From contig CM071570.1 in the NCBI GenBank assembly GCA_036426205.1, positions 7,643,747-7,707,746 of the forward strand: a stretch of DNA of 64,000 bases. The letters run 5' to 3'. A program made the translations under genes and the position numbers. Below, piece after piece: positions 44,141-56,626 of the stretch. The notes beneath the pieces are model-generated. The model was not told where the DNA came from. It worked only from the letters and a program-made list of their open reading frames with translations, and ran no database searches. Position 1 is the first letter of the stretch. Each line of letters begins with the position of its first letter. The stretch comes from Ascaphus truei (Eukaryota > Chordata > Amphibia > Anura > Ascaphidae).

Positions 44141-45515
44141 GCTAAATACTTTAAGAAGGAGCTTATTGCCATCATGGTGAGTCAGAAAATTATTTAATAA
44201 TACTGAAGCTATAAGTTTGCAGTACCTTTAAAGACTAAAGATGAAAGTCTACAGTGCCTGGCAGGAAAATACTTAGTTCACTCTTCTGTTTGCTTAATCC
44301 CCAAACAGCATGTTTCTTTGCTTGCATTAAGCATCAACCATGGCTTGGTGCTCTGAAGTACAGTGGGTGGGGGGGGAAATAGCATTGGAAAACGTTGACT
44401 GAAATGGAGACGTGGGGCTTATTAAGATGTTTTTGTCTTTGTTTTGGTGACTACTACATATACTGTAGTGCCTGTAACATACAGTATACTGTAGTATCCA
44501 ATGTTTCTTTATCACCCAACTCAAACACGGGCACTCAGAGCGGAGGCCTTCCCATGTCTCGTACTTAATGCGGCTTCAATGCCTAGCAAATGGTATGGAA
44601 AGACTGAGGCCACTATTGTTACTTACTATACTAAAACTATATAGGTGTGTGTTTAAAGAACAAAGCATACCCTTCTGCTCTTACTATTGTTGCTACTGTT
44701 CTGTAAATGGTGTAATGCAAGAAGTGTGCAACCAAGTAATCATTTAGAAAAGACAGGGTTTGTTTGCTTAATCCCCAAATAAAATGTTTCTTTGTTTGCC
44801 TTAAGCTGCAGTCGCGTCACAGTACTCTGAAGCACAATGGGCGAGTTGACTGAAAGGGTGAAGGTGGGGTTATTAAAGTCAAAGAGAGACTTTTCCCGAA
44901 CCAGGAGGACACTGGTTGGTCTGGTCCCCATGCCTGCATGGTCATGGAACCATCTGGGAATCGCACCCAGCACCAAAATTGCCACAGGCATGAACAAATT
45001 ACAGGAACTGGTGTTCCAGACCTGATGAGGAAGCAAAACTCTATAGTATGTATATCATTTGTTAAAATATACATGCCACAGTATATTGTTAAATGTTTTT
45101 AGGTAAGTTATACATGTTATATTGTATATTGTTTACTGCACAATACATTTTTTTTAATACTTGTTATTCATAAGAACTTCACCAAAAAGGTTATCACAGT
45201 AAAAATAAATATTTAGGAATTAAACAAAAAATATTAGGAAAGTATAGAAACACCTGTTCAGTTGTTGTGCTGTTCAATAGGCTCGCCGTGGGAATGGACA
45301 AAGATATTCAGAGTGTCATCTGTTGGACATATACTGAATTGCAATTAAATAAATAAAACCCACAAATAATTTGATTGGGTGCCCGCGGATGGACTGCAGA
45401 AACAAAGAAACATGTGCCTTGTCACTGTACTAAAAAGAATAAGTTTTGCTACACATGTATATTATGAATTAAGTAGAAATAGCCGTGTTTGTCTAGTTGC
45501 GATAGTGCAGAGTAA
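44141..45515. other. No gene; contains an internal direct duplication
   Basis: Segments at about 44285-44460 and 44757-44900 share TTTGCTTAATCCCCAAA, ATGTTTCTTTG, GCTCTGAAG and GTTGACTGAAA in the same order. They look like an old tandem duplication. No coding signal. Confidence 0.4.
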
Positions 45516-45705
45516 ATGAGTACTTGAGTATTAGGTGAAACCTTTTTTTATTTGGACTACCAATTGATATTATAAGACAAGCATTCGAGAGGTCTCCTCC
45601 CTGCCTCAGTTCAAGCTACATGAGGAAGAGTGAAATCTCTGGAAAGCTTGTCTTATAATATCAATTATTATCCCAAATAAAAAAAGTATCATCTAATACT
45701 GAAGT
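45516..45705. repeat. Inverted repeat with hammerhead-like motif in its loop
   Basis: Arms 45516-45595 and 45633-45705 pair through CAATTGATATTATAAGACAA / TTGTCTTATAATATCAATT and TTTATTTGG / CCAAATAAA with small gaps. The right loop side contains HHR-K. Confidence 0.75.
45612..45656 (+). ncRNA. Hammerhead-like motif (HHR-K)
   Basis: Core AUGAGGA (one change), stem II AGAG/CTCT, GGAAA, palindromic AGCT and cleavage triplet GUC. The GAAAGCTTGTC ending differs from the GAAACGCGT copies, so it is a separate PLE subfamily. Stem I is weak. Confidence 0.5.
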
Positions 45706-45725
45706 ATATTATTCAAAAAATAGTA

Positions 45726-46686
45726 CAGATGAACCCCGTTATAATGCGGGGCTTGGGGTCCGCATAATGCAACCGCGTTATAACGGGGATCGCGAAAAGA
45801 AAATGGCCACCACGATCAGAAGTTCCGCTTCCGCCAGAGGGAGAGAGCAGGGGGGGGGAAGAGTGTGGGTGGGGATGTGTGTGTAACTGTCATTTTCTTC
45901 CTCAGAAGCAGTAATCTGTGATGCAGGTTCAGCTGAACGTGGAGCCCAGGGATCTTAATAATAGCAATTCCTTTTTTTTCTGCAACCGAGAACTCCATTA
46001 TAAAAAATATATTTTAAAGAACATACAAAATAAGCAGTAATCAAAGGAAACCTCGCCTTGTCTATAGCTGCAGACGGGCATGATCAGTGGGAACTGATTC
46101 TAAGATTTGGGTTTTCACATCCAGATTGCAGAGGTGATACAATAATTAAGGCAGACTCAAGCTGTTTTTTTCTGATAGATGGGGAATAAGAACTCACATG
46201 GCAGTTGACACTAGCCTCTTGGGTTCCTCTGCTCTATTGTAAGTGATGGAGCAGCTGAGTGACGTGTCCCAACATCCATTCATGCATCACCAGTGGGGTC
46301 AGTCTTCTCCATTCCCACAACATGTGAGGGGTTAAAATGCTCTCTTCAGTGAAAAGCTGCCAGACGGCAAAGTGCATGGAATTACCACATAGAGAGAGAC
46401 TGTGTGTGGTGTGTGGTGTGTAGTGTGTGGTGTGTGTGTCTCTCCGTGTGTGTGTGTCTCTCTGTGTGTTAGCAATACGACATTGAATAGATTAAAAGTT
46501 AAAAAATTTAAAAAAAGCCCACCACAGATGATGTCATTTGCGCGGCGCCGCTTCCAGGTCAGTCACACATGTGACAAGTTGGTCACATCCTCAGCAGTTG
46601 CATGGTGGTGCCGAGGAAAAGAATGGTAGGAGATGTTCTCAAACCGGAAGCCACGCTCACACCGCATTATATGCGGATCCACGTTG
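45726..46686. mobile_element. Pogo/Tigger-like non-autonomous DNA element
   Basis: Left terminus CAGATGAACCCCGTTATAAT and right terminus (reversed) CAACGTGGATCCGCATATAA share their layout and are each flanked by TA, the mariner/pogo target. The interior holds a GT tract at 46395-46470 and no transposase. Confidence 0.5.
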
Positions 46687-47111
46687 TAGGTTATTAAGAA
46701 TTTATATTAGTGTTAGGGACCCCTGGAAATGTGGTCTGCCGTGCAGTGGCTCAGGGGTTTACAACAATTTTGGCCAAAAATGTTAAACTAAAAGACCATT
46801 TTATTTAATAGATATTTATACATATATATTTAGGCACTGTACCGTGTATGAGTTTCACTGGATGTGCACTGAGCTCTGTCTGTGTTTTATGTTCTGTCTC
46901 TGGTTTTAAATATATATTGCCATGCTCAGTAGCACTCCTCTGTGACACTCATATGCTTATATATATGTTGTGGCTATTTTGGGGGTTCAATAGGAGCTTG
47001 TTACAGTAGGTGTCCAGTATGTTTTATCTTGAAAGCTCGCACAAATAAAAGCATTTCGTTAGCCACAGAACGGTATCATCTATTTATTTTTGTATGATTA
47101 TTTATATATAC

Positions 47112-47160
<49 letters not shown>

Positions 47161-48409
47161 CATACAAAAATAAATAGATGATATATATACATACAGTATA
47201 TGTCTTTGTAACCAAATGTAACCAAATGTGAAATCTAAAAATATACATAATTGGATTCATAATTATTCCTATTTCCTTGTGACGAAACCTATGTAAAGAA
47301 ATAAAACATGAACGTATCATTTTTAAATACCTGTGCAAAACATAAAAGTAAATACATTAATAATTACAATTCATCCCCAAAGAACAATAAGATATTCTCT
47401 GCGAAGTATAGAATGGCTAATAATGCCATATTGTCAATGTCACCATAGTGTACAGATATAGCAGACATTACCTGTTACCGTGAACATGTGCACAATGTTG
47501 TTGTGAGCAGTATGTATTTGTCATGTTGCTATTTTAAGCAAAGAGAATCAGTGTACAACAGAGTAAAGGAAGTGAGAAAAACCCAGCATGGAACCACCTC
47601 ATGAAAAATCACCCTCTTTGCCCTATTGAATGCTCAGATTGTACAGAACAGCTTCTTCTCTGGTGGAATGCTTTACATAAGGAGATAACAAGTGATAATT
47701 ATTTCTGTGAAGTGACCTAGAAATGCAAATGTGCTCGATCTTCCTGTAAGACCCATGTTGTCTCATAGTTAAGCCACTTTTCATGACTGAAGTCACAAAC
47801 AAGAAGACAGGAGATTTCCTCGTGTTACCTAATCCTTTGTAATTCATGGCACATGGTTAGTAATCGTATGTGCACACATGCAGCTCCAACTGAACTTTGT
47901 GTGCCTGTCAATCTTTATCAGCTGTGATGTGTGCAGTATAGCAAAGCTGTCCCTTTAGAAAGCCTCTATAATCTTGTTAAGACTACTTATATCCAATGAG
48001 GTAATTAACCTCAAACCTTCCACAATGTAAAATGTTCTCACTTTATTAAGAAAGGGTTTGTAGAATTATTTTTTTTTACTGATCTGCTTATAGGTTTCAT
48101 TGTCTCACAAGAAAAAAAATATGAGTCATTTTACAGTTTAGACACTGATGTGAAAAGCACGTTTTTACTTAAAGCAGCAGTCAAAGCTGCCATTTTGTTT
48201 TCTTACACAAATTCCCTTTAATATGTGCATCAATACAAACCACACAATGATAAGTAATTAGCTAAGTTGCCGTCCGATCCGTTCTCCTGTGATCTATCGG
48301 TGAAAATTCAGCTTGGGGGTTCACTAAATGGCTGTCAGTGCAGCAGAAGAGGACCAAAGATGCAAAGTTCTGTGGGGAAGATCATGTGACCAGGCAGTCA
48401 CTAGATACA
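46687..48409. other. No gene; AT hairpin at 47.1 kb
   Basis: A (TA)n tract at about 47106-47158 is bracketed by ATCATCTATTTATTTTTGTA and its reverse complement (47076-47182), making a perfect AT-centred hairpin. The rest (47.2-48.4 kb) looks single-copy with no coding signal. Confidence 0.5.
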
Positions 48410-49050
48410 TCAAAGAGAAAAAAAATATAGAGGCGCAAAACAGCATGAATAAAAGTGCCTCTATATATGAAAAATCTGGCAATGTGAATATATGTGAATA
48501 TATATAAAATGGAACAATGAGTGATGAATACAATGTTAAGAAACAAATAAATGTATGAATAAAAACTAAAAACAAAGACTTTGCCTTAATGATGTGACTG
48601 CTGCAAATGTGCCAATGATAGACTTGTTCTGTCTCACAAAGTCAGTAGATTTTCTCCGTCAGGGGTACAGTAGATGGATCTCCGATCAGGGGTGGCAGGG
48701 TGCTGGCACGCCAATCTATACCGGAGCTGCTGTGCTTGGCTGGGATGGTGGTCTCCTGGGTAGAAACCTCAGTGGACTCCTTCTGTCCTGGCATTTGCCG
48801 CTTGTAACCGCTGCGACTGGCTGGTGCTTGCTCCCCTCCTCCGTAAACCCGGAAGTGATGTCAGACTCGGTGTGTGGATCAGTCCTGTCTCATGGCTTGC
48901 AGATATCTTTATATTTAGGCAGGTATAAGTCTCACGAGTGAGCTGGCAAAGCTCCTGATCAATGCTTGCTCCAGTGTTCATTGATTGGTGACCCTCTGTA
49001 GGCGTCTCCTCCTACGCATTTTGCCAATGCAATTGTCTTCGTCAGGAATA
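48410..49050 (-). repeat. PLE terminal repeat / leader
   Basis: Untranslated sequence bounded on its minus-strand 5' side by HHR-L, with CTAAATATAAAG downstream and repeated AAGTGCCTCTATATATG-type phrases near 48450. It resembles the long terminal repeat of a PLE. Confidence 0.4.
49005..49050 (-). ncRNA. Hammerhead-like motif (HHR-L)
   Basis: The minus strand has an exact CUGACGA core (49045-49039), a weak stem II, AAAAUGCGUA in place of GAAACGCGUA, and a GGAGG stem I strand. It is the same class as HHR-O. Confidence 0.5.
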
Positions 49051-49695
49051 CTGGGAGGCTTGCTTAGTGTGATTAAATACCCCTTGTGCTAATTAACGAA
49101 TTGGTAACAGCTAAGTAATAGGTCTATTATCCCATGTTTTTTTCTCTCCCCATTTCATATATATACAAGCCGAACAGTATGAAAATAGGGTTCATGTCAT
49201 AAGCAAAAATTTAAAAAAAAATACTTAATAGAATCATGAATGAGTTAATAATGATGTATTATTAACTATTTACAAGTATTTGTGAATAAAAATAATGTGA
49301 GATACAAATTTGCTGCTTTGTGTCTTTCGTTGATTACAGTAGGTAGATGCTGTTTTCAATTGTCTGCAATTGTATCTATTACCTGGTGCACAGTAGAAAT
49401 AATGTTGCATCAATACATTTGGATACATAAACCAAAACAAGGGCTCCAGCACACACTGATTAATAGAGAAAACGAAAGAGTCACGGAATAAGCCAAAAAT
49501 TGAATAGCTGTCATAATAGAACAATAGGTATCACACAAATATGGAAATGCTGCACGACTATAAATGCAGAATATACGGATCTTAAAAAGCACAAGAGTAG
49601 GGGGGAGAGACACAGGGATGGGGAGTGGGGGGAAAACACTAAAAGAAAAACTGCAAACAAATAAACATAGAATAAGACAATGGGGGAGGGTAAGA
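49051..49695. other. No gene recognised
   Basis: AT-rich sequence, followed by a purine-rich GGGAGAG stretch near 49600. Nothing supported was found. Confidence 0.4.
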
Positions 49696-49735
49696 GGGGC
49701 AACGTTTCAGGGTAACAACCCTTTCCTCAAGCCCG
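49696..49735 (-). ncRNA. Hammerhead-like motif (HHR-M)
   Basis: On the minus strand: stem I GGGC/GCCC, core UUGAGGA (one change), stem II GGGT/ACCC, GAAAC, GUU cleavage triplet. All helices are intact, making this one of the better-preserved copies. Confidence 0.6.
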
Positions 49736-50544
49736 TTCCCTTGGGTCCAACAGAACCACAAGGTACTTCCCTTAACCCTATCCCCCCCTACAAGACACAA
49801 AGTAGTCAAATAAGAATTAGCTCAGAATCAAGCCCTGGTCAAAAGTCCACAGTATATGCAAGAGTGTATACAAACTCAAACCGTCCTTTAAGTGGGATTA
49901 TCAGGCTTCTGTCCTCTCTCTCAGATTCAAAGGTTGATTACTGAACACCCATGGAGCAAGATATATAAAGGTACTTCCTGGATGACATCAGAGGTCACAT
50001 GCAGTGTGTAGTCCCGCCCGTAATGTCTAATTGTCTTTAGCTGTGAGTGGGAGAGGTTTCAATGCAAATAGACACAGCAGGGATTCAGTAGAAAGAAAAC
50101 AGTGCAGGGACATAACATTCTCTCTCTGGACAGCAGCTCCAATGCACATGTGCAGTCAGCCTCTTAGAGCAGGAGGAAAGTAAACACAGCAGGGATGTGC
50201 TGAGTACTGAACGCTGTCACCATTGTGATTATGCAGACAGGAGTTTGAATGGAGTACCATAGGATGAATGTGCCATGATAAACTAAAGGGAGAGAAACAA
50301 AACAAGACAAAATATGTTTAATAAACATGTATATATAGAAAACATCAATGAGAAGGAGGTAAAAACCTCAACTGTACACCACAGTGAGTAAAGATATCAT
50401 CCCTAGTGCAAACTGGTCTAAATGTGGTCATACAACTTTGCTGTAGCCCCTGTATAGGGGTAGAGGTGGGATAAGACACCCATAGCCAAAGGATAGATCT
50501 CTGTACTAAGGCTGCCACTAGTGACCATAGCACCTACCACTACG
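49736..50544. other. No gene; PLE-flank-like
   Basis: TATATAAAGGTACTTCC near 49963 is the kind of TATA-like box found near PLE hammerheads. No coding sequence was accepted. Confidence 0.3.
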
Positions 50545-50955
50545 TATATCATTGTTAGGGGCAACCCATATGACCGAGCCAATGGTACTTATAGATTGGT
50601 TTAAGGGATAATACGCGACCATAGTAGGAATAGCAAACAATGCCCGAGAGATTACAACAGGGTAAGACCATCAACTGACCACCTCAGATATAGCAGCTGA
50701 GGTCTAATGACTTATTCATGCCTTTCGGAGCTAGCGTGTCAGACGCCTTATCCACTGCGTCTCCCTCTGAAATGGAGATCTGTGGATAGTGGATAAGGCG
50801 TCTGGACACGCTGGCTCCAAAAGGCATGAATAAGTCATTAGACCTCAGCTGCTATCTCTGAGGTGGTCAGTTCCTACTATGGTCGCGTATTATCCCGTAA
50901 ACTAATCTATAAGCACCATTGGCTCGGCCATATGGGTTGCCCCTAACAATGATAT
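50545..50955. repeat. Palindrome of about 0.4 kb
   Basis: Left arm 50545-50757 and right arm 50787-50955 are reverse complements. They include CATTGTTAGGGGCAACCCAT, CTAATGACTTATTCATGCC and GCGTCTGGACACGCTGGCTCC-like sequence. About 40 bases present on the left are missing on the right. The right end runs into CTAACAATGATATGTGTTAT, which also occurs at 56.11 kb. Confidence 0.85.
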
Positions 50956-50984
50956 GTGTTATATGTGATAATGCTTCATGATAG

Positions 50985-52049
50985 GAGAGAAAGAGGCCGG
51001 GTCAGAGAGAGATAAGTGTCCGATAGAAGAGAGGGTCCGAAATAGCCGGTCAAGAGAGTGTTTGTCCCGCAAAGCAGACATCTATCTTTTCCTCTCTCCT
51101 AGTCTCCGCTCCTTCCTCTTCTCTCCTCTATCTCTTCCGAGCTTCTCTCCTCTTCTTTCCCTCTCTCTCCCTCCCCAATCGCTATCTTGCCACGATATCT
51201 CCTCTTTCCTTCTTCTCGATATTTTTCAGATCCCTCCCAAATCTCGGTTCGAGACCCTTATGCGACCAGCGCTGCTTCATCTCACCTATAGCTATATATC
51301 CTCGCTACTCTCTCTCTCATCTTCTCTCTCTTCTCTCGTTTAGTCCTCCTTACCTCCGCTCCTCGAGATGATAGGATGGTCCGATACGATGAGGTTCAGA
51401 GAACCAGATATTGTGTCGGTAGACAGATAGAGAGGTTCTAGGAGACAGACAATAGAGATTTCAAGTAAAGGACATACAGAGAGATATGGGTCACGAGACA
51501 GACAGAGATAGAAGGTTGTCGAAATGGGACCACTTAATATAGAGATAGATTCTTCTAAAGACCATTACCTATAGAGAGTGTTTACAAATATACACAAATG
51601 CGTACAGGCGATCTATTGTCGATCACGTACTACATCTATCACTTAAGTTCATACATACATATGATATATACAATAAACCACTCCTATACATATAAAGGGC
51701 TAATTATACATAGATGTGCGATAGAAAGAGACAGAGAGGCGAGAACAGAGACAGAGAGGCAAGAACAGAGGCATAGACAGAGACAGGAGAAGGAGGGCGA
51801 GAGACAGAGCGAGGGCGAGAGACAGAAGAGGGTGTATTGGGGTTGTGATTGGGTGGTGTGGGGTGACATGGTAATTGGGTGGGGTATTAGGGGGGGTTGA
51901 TGGGTGATTTGGGTGGGGGACGGGGTGATTGGGTGGGGTAGTGGTGGGGTGACACTTCAGGTACCTACACCTCCCACGCACAGCCACACGCACACCACTC
52001 TCTCATACATACCCACTCATACACACACTAGACGATACATCACACACAC
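50985..52049. other. Irregular low-complexity block
   Basis: Stretches dominated by GAGAGA, CTCTCT and GGGTG motifs. No feature supported. The abrupt change after 50984, at the end of a sequence shared with 56.11-56.15 kb, suggests a rearrangement or an assembly join. Confidence 0.35.
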
Positions 52050-52107
52050 CCCACACCCACATGTCCACACACACACACACACACACCATCACACACACAC
52101 CCAGCTG

Positions 52108-52183
<76 letters not shown>

Positions 52184-52330
52184 ACACACACACACCACAC
52201 ACACACCCACACACACACCCAACACCACCACACACACACACACATCCAGCATGTCACACACACACACACATCCATCAGTCACACACACAACCCAGCATGC
52301 ACACACACAGACCACTCAGCACACATAAAG
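52050..52330. repeat. CA microsatellite array
   Basis: Long (CA)n with CCAGCATGTCACA interruptions. The segment ending CAGCATCCTTTGGACACAAG is partly duplicated at about 52500-52620. Thr/His-rich frames across it are artefacts. Confidence 0.95.
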
Positions 52331-52633
52331 ACAAGATAGACACAGCATCCTTTGGACACAAGAGGGAGGGGGGGTCGGGCGGCTGTGGAGATGGTATGCA
52401 TGAGCAGGGGGAGCACTTACTTCCTCTATAAAAAGCCTGGAAAGGATTGAGGACGTCACTGCTCCTGCTCATATAGAGCAAACCAGCCAGCCCAGGCGCT
52501 CAGCACACACCACACACACACACCCCCAGCATGTCCACACACACACACACACCCAGCATGTCACACAGCCCACATAGCACACACACCACAGACACAGCAT
52601 CCGTTGGACACAAGAGGGAGTGGGGGTCAGTGA

Positions 52634-53210
52634 TGGTGCGTGGGTGCGTGGGCTCCTGATTGTATCGATGCGGGGCTGGGAGGGGGGGGTGTGATGCTGC
52701 TTGGTGCGTGGGTCCTGATTGTGATCGATGTCCGGGCTGGGGGTCGGGAGGGGGGGGGGGTCATTGATGTTGTTTTGGTCGTGGGCTCCTGATTGTGATT
52801 GATGCCGGGCTGGGGTCGGGAGGGGGGGGTGTCGTGTATGTCTGCTTGGGTGCGTGGGCTCCTGATTGTGATCGTGCCGGCTGGGGGGTCGGGAGGGGGG
52901 TCAGTGTGATCTCTTGGTTGCGTGGGCTCCTGATTGTGATCGATGCCGGGCTGGTGGGGGTCGGAGGGGGGGGGGTCAGTGATGTTGTTTGGTGGCTGTG
53001 GCTCCTGATTGTGATTGATGCCGGGCTGGGGGTCGGGAGGGGGGGTCAGTGATGCTGCTTGCTTCGGGGCTCCTGATTGTGATCGATGCCGGGCTGGGGG
53101 GCCGGGCTGGGGGGGTCGGGAGGGGGGGGGTCAGTGATGCTGCTTGGGTGCGGTCTCCTGATTGTGATCGATGCTGGCTGGGGAGATGGGAGGGGGGGTC
53201 AGTGGAGGCA
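52634..53210. repeat. Minisatellite, about eight units of roughly 68 bp
   Basis: Each unit carries GGGCTCCTGATTGTGATCGA, GCCGGGCTGGGG, a G-run and TCAGTGATGCTGCTT. Units differ mainly by single-base gains and losses. One inverted unit occurs within the related copy at 59.23-59.30 kb, so the array is an expansion of part of that element. Confidence 0.85.
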
Positions 53211-53489
53211 TGGTGTACTGTGGCAACGGTGTACTAACCTTCAAGCAGAATACAAAAGGAAGGATGATTCGTGTGCGTTGGCTTATATAGAGCCTGTCAC
53301 TGGCAAAAACAAAAAACCTTGCATCGCGCCAAGTCCCGTCAACCAATCAGAAGAAGGATTTTGAAAAAAAATGTTTTTTTTTTTTTTTAAACAGCATAGA
53401 CCGCGTGCGCTGCGCGGCCATGAGGCTGAGTCGCCAGGAGCCAATCTTGTTGGCCCTGGCGACCTGGCGACCGTATTTGTCGAGCACTG
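53211..53489 (-). mobile_element. hAT-like non-autonomous element, copy 1
   Basis: Its minus-strand terminus CAGTGCTCGACAAATACGG starts at 53489, then GGTCGCCAGGTCGCC, a GGCGACTCAGCCTCATGG segment and a T-rich tract. Homologous copies are at 57347 and 58981. CAGTG-type ends suggest hAT, but no second terminus or 8-bp duplication was found. Confidence 0.6.
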
Positions 53490-53505
53490 TTAATATATAT
53501 ATATA

Positions 53506-53985
53506 ATGTGTATCCTATGTGTGGTATTTTTATAATTTGTACCTCTCCATTAATCTTTATTCCAAATTGCTTTACATTATTTGATCATTTTACTTTTTAT
53601 TTACCATTTTTTATTCGTTGCATTTTTATCAAGAACACATGTACATTATTTTAATAACTATTTTTATAGGTTTCATTCATCCTGAACATTCATTTCTCTT
53701 CGAAAAGAGAAACCCAAAAGCCCATAGTCTATCCCCAGTTGGCATTTTTGACATTATAAACATTTTAAACCCCATTATTGATTCATTTTTTTAAAGCCAC
53801 ACTTTGAATTAACATTAATGAAGTCGGTCTCTCTAGAATTCTGTAAGCATTATTTAAGTATGATCTAACGCATTTCATTTGTTAGGCAGTAAATATATAT
53901 TTTTTAATTAACATAATAATGTTATTATTGCCTTTAAGCAATTTAGGTCACTTTTTGATCACCGTCCAAAGTGAGGAGTCGATCA
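53506..53985. repeat. Direct duplicate of the left palindrome arm's outer part
   Basis: It matches 54072-54545 in the same orientation (GTATCCTATG, ATCTTTATTCCAAATTGC, TATGATCTAACGCATTTC, GGTCACTTTTTGATCACC), separated by an AT tract. It thus forms a third copy of the same sequence. Confidence 0.85.
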
Positions 53986-54752
53986 TTATATATATAACTA
54001 ATATTTATCTATATATAGATAGATATAGTATATATATATATATTATATATATATATATATATATTATATCGGTGTATCCTATGGTGGTATTTTTAATAAT
54101 TTGTACTCATCTCATAATCTTTATTCCAAATTGCTTTTACATTATTTGATCATTTTATTTTTATTTTACCATTTTTTAATCGTGCATTTTTATCAAGAAC
54201 ACAGTACAGTATTTTAATAACTATTTTATAGGTTTCATTCATCACTAGAACATATTTCTTCAAAAAGGAAAACCCAAAGACCCCCATCCCCTATATTGCA
54301 GTTTTTGACATATAAACATTTTAACACCATGTATTTATCTTTTTTAAAGCCACAATTGAAATTAACATAATGAAGTCGGTCTCTAGAATTCTGTAAGCAT
54401 TATTAAGTATGATCTAACGCATTTCATTTAAGTTAGGCAGTAAATATATATTTTTTTATTAACATATAAATTGTATTATAATGACTTTAAGAAATTAGGG
54501 TCACTTTTTGATCACCCAAAGTGGGGAGTCTATCATGAGCATTATCACATATAAACACATATCATTGTTAGGGGCAGGAAGTCCTGCGAGTGTATGTGTC
54601 CTCCGACCATTAGCGAAGGCTGGGGATTGACACAGCCGTCAGATTCCCTCATAGAAATCCAAGGTGTATGGGACACGAACCGTCTCAACGACAAGGCAGG
54701 ACAAGACTACTCAAATTGCACAGAATATAGTAAAGGACAGTGCCAGCTAAGT

Positions 54753-54793
54753 GCCTAACGCATTTCTTCGTGTTAAGCAACTTCCTGAGGGAT
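54753..54793 (-). ncRNA. Hammerhead-like motif, left arm (HHR-N)
   Basis: The minus strand reads CUCAGGA (core, one transposed pair), GTTGCTTAACAC stem-loop, GAAAUGCGUU. It is a decayed counterpart of HHR-O. Confidence 0.5.
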
Positions 54794-55891
54794 GATATAA
54801 AGCTATACTCAACGATGATACCATGGGTAATATATACACATTCAATAATGAGCACATTAAAAAAACCTGTGTATAACAAGGATAATCATTAACTCTTTCA
54901 AGGGAAAGAACAGGAGAGAAAAAAGTGAAACAAGATAAACAAGAGAAACTGATACATAAAACATAGTGAAATAAACCATGGTGCTTGTGAAACATAATGT
55001 GTACAGAATAAAAATACTATTAGTGTTGGCAAACTCCAAATATGATAAATATAACAGTAGTGAATTATACATATAAAATTCAAATACTAAAAAAAAATTG
55101 AACTCAAATAAACCATAGTTGATGATGAAAATAAGAAAAGTTCTAACACAAATGAAATGGAATGGATGGAAAGAAATAAAAAAATATTTTTGAATGTACA
55201 AAAATGTTGAATGTGAATGAAAATCATAAATATGTATATGACAAAAGGATTGTAAGTATGTAAAGTAAATATGTATATGAAAAACATGCTGAAGAATAAC
55301 AGTATAAAAATGAAAAAACATTTTTCATTTTTCATTTTTTTCATTTATATCTTTATTCAGCATTTTTCATATACATATTTACATTACATACATTACATAC
55401 ATTTTTCATATACATATTTACATTACATACATTACATACATTTTTCATATACATATTTATATTTTCATTCACATTCACTTTTTTGTACATTCAAAAATAT
55501 ATTTTTTTATTTCTTTTCCATCCATTCCCATTTCATTTGTGTTAAAACTTTTTCTTATTTTCATCATCAACTATGGTTTTATTTGAGTTCAATTTTTTGT
55601 TTAGTATTTGAATTTTATATTGTATAATTTCATACTGTTATATTTATCATATTTGAGTTTGCCAACACTAATATGTATATTTATTCTGTACGCATTTATG
55701 TTCACAAGCACCATGGTTTATTCACCATGTTTTATGTATCATGTTTCTTGTTATCCCTTTGTTTCACTTTTTTCTCCCTGTTCTTGCACTTTAGGAGTTA
55801 ATGATTATCATTTTATACACAGGTGTTTTTAATGTGCTCATTCATTAATGGGGTATATATACCCATGGTATCATCGTTAGTATAGCTGTAT

Positions 55892-55930
55892 CCCCTGAGG
55901 AAGTTGCTTAACACGATGAAACGCGTAGGC
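55892..55930 (+). ncRNA. Hammerhead-like motif, right arm (HHR-O)
   Basis: Exact core CUGAGGA (55895-55901), stem II GTTG/CGAT with one G-U and one U-G pair, GAAA, palindromic ACGCGT, cleavage triplet GUA (55925-55927). Stem I starts CC/GG and may extend through AGCT/AGCT beyond an internal loop. It has all conserved core bases, so it is the best candidate here for an active ribozyme. Confidence 0.7.
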
Positions 55931-56624
55931 AAGTAGCTGGCACTGTCCTTTACATTATATATCTTTGCAATTTTGAGTAGTCTTGTCCTGCCTTGCTGTT
56001 GAGACGGTTCGTGTCCCATACACCTTGGATTCTATGAAGGGAATCTGATGTCTGTGTCAATACCTCGCTACGTCGGAGGACACATACTCTCGCAGGACTT
56101 CCTGCCCCTAACAATGATATGTGTTATATGTGATAATGCTTCATGATAGACTCCTCACTTTGGAGGTGATCAAAAAGTGACCCTAAATTGCTTAAAGTCA
56201 TTATAATAACATTTAATATGTTAATTAAAAAATATATATTTACTGCCTAACTTAAATGAAATGCGTTAGATCATACTTTAAATAATGCTTACAGAATTCT
56301 AGAGACCGACTTCATTAATGTTAATTCAAAGTGTGGCTTTAAAAAAAATGAATCAATAATGAATTAAAATGTTTATAATGTCAAAAATGCCAACTGGGGG
56401 ATAGACTATGGGCTTTTGGGTTTTCTCTTTTCGAAGAAATTAATGTTCAGGATGAATGAAACCTATAAAAATAGTTATTAAAATACTGTACTGTGTTCTT
56501 GATAAAAAATGCAACGATTAAAAAATGGTAAAATAAAAAATAAAATGATCAAATAATGTAAAAGCAATTTGGAATAAAGATTAATGAGATGAGTACAAAT
56601 TATTAAAAATACCACCATATGGAT

Positions 56625-56626
<2 letters not shown>

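Noticed and set aside
51904..52431. 175-codon open frame
   Set aside because: It is a translated CA microsatellite (alternating Thr/His).
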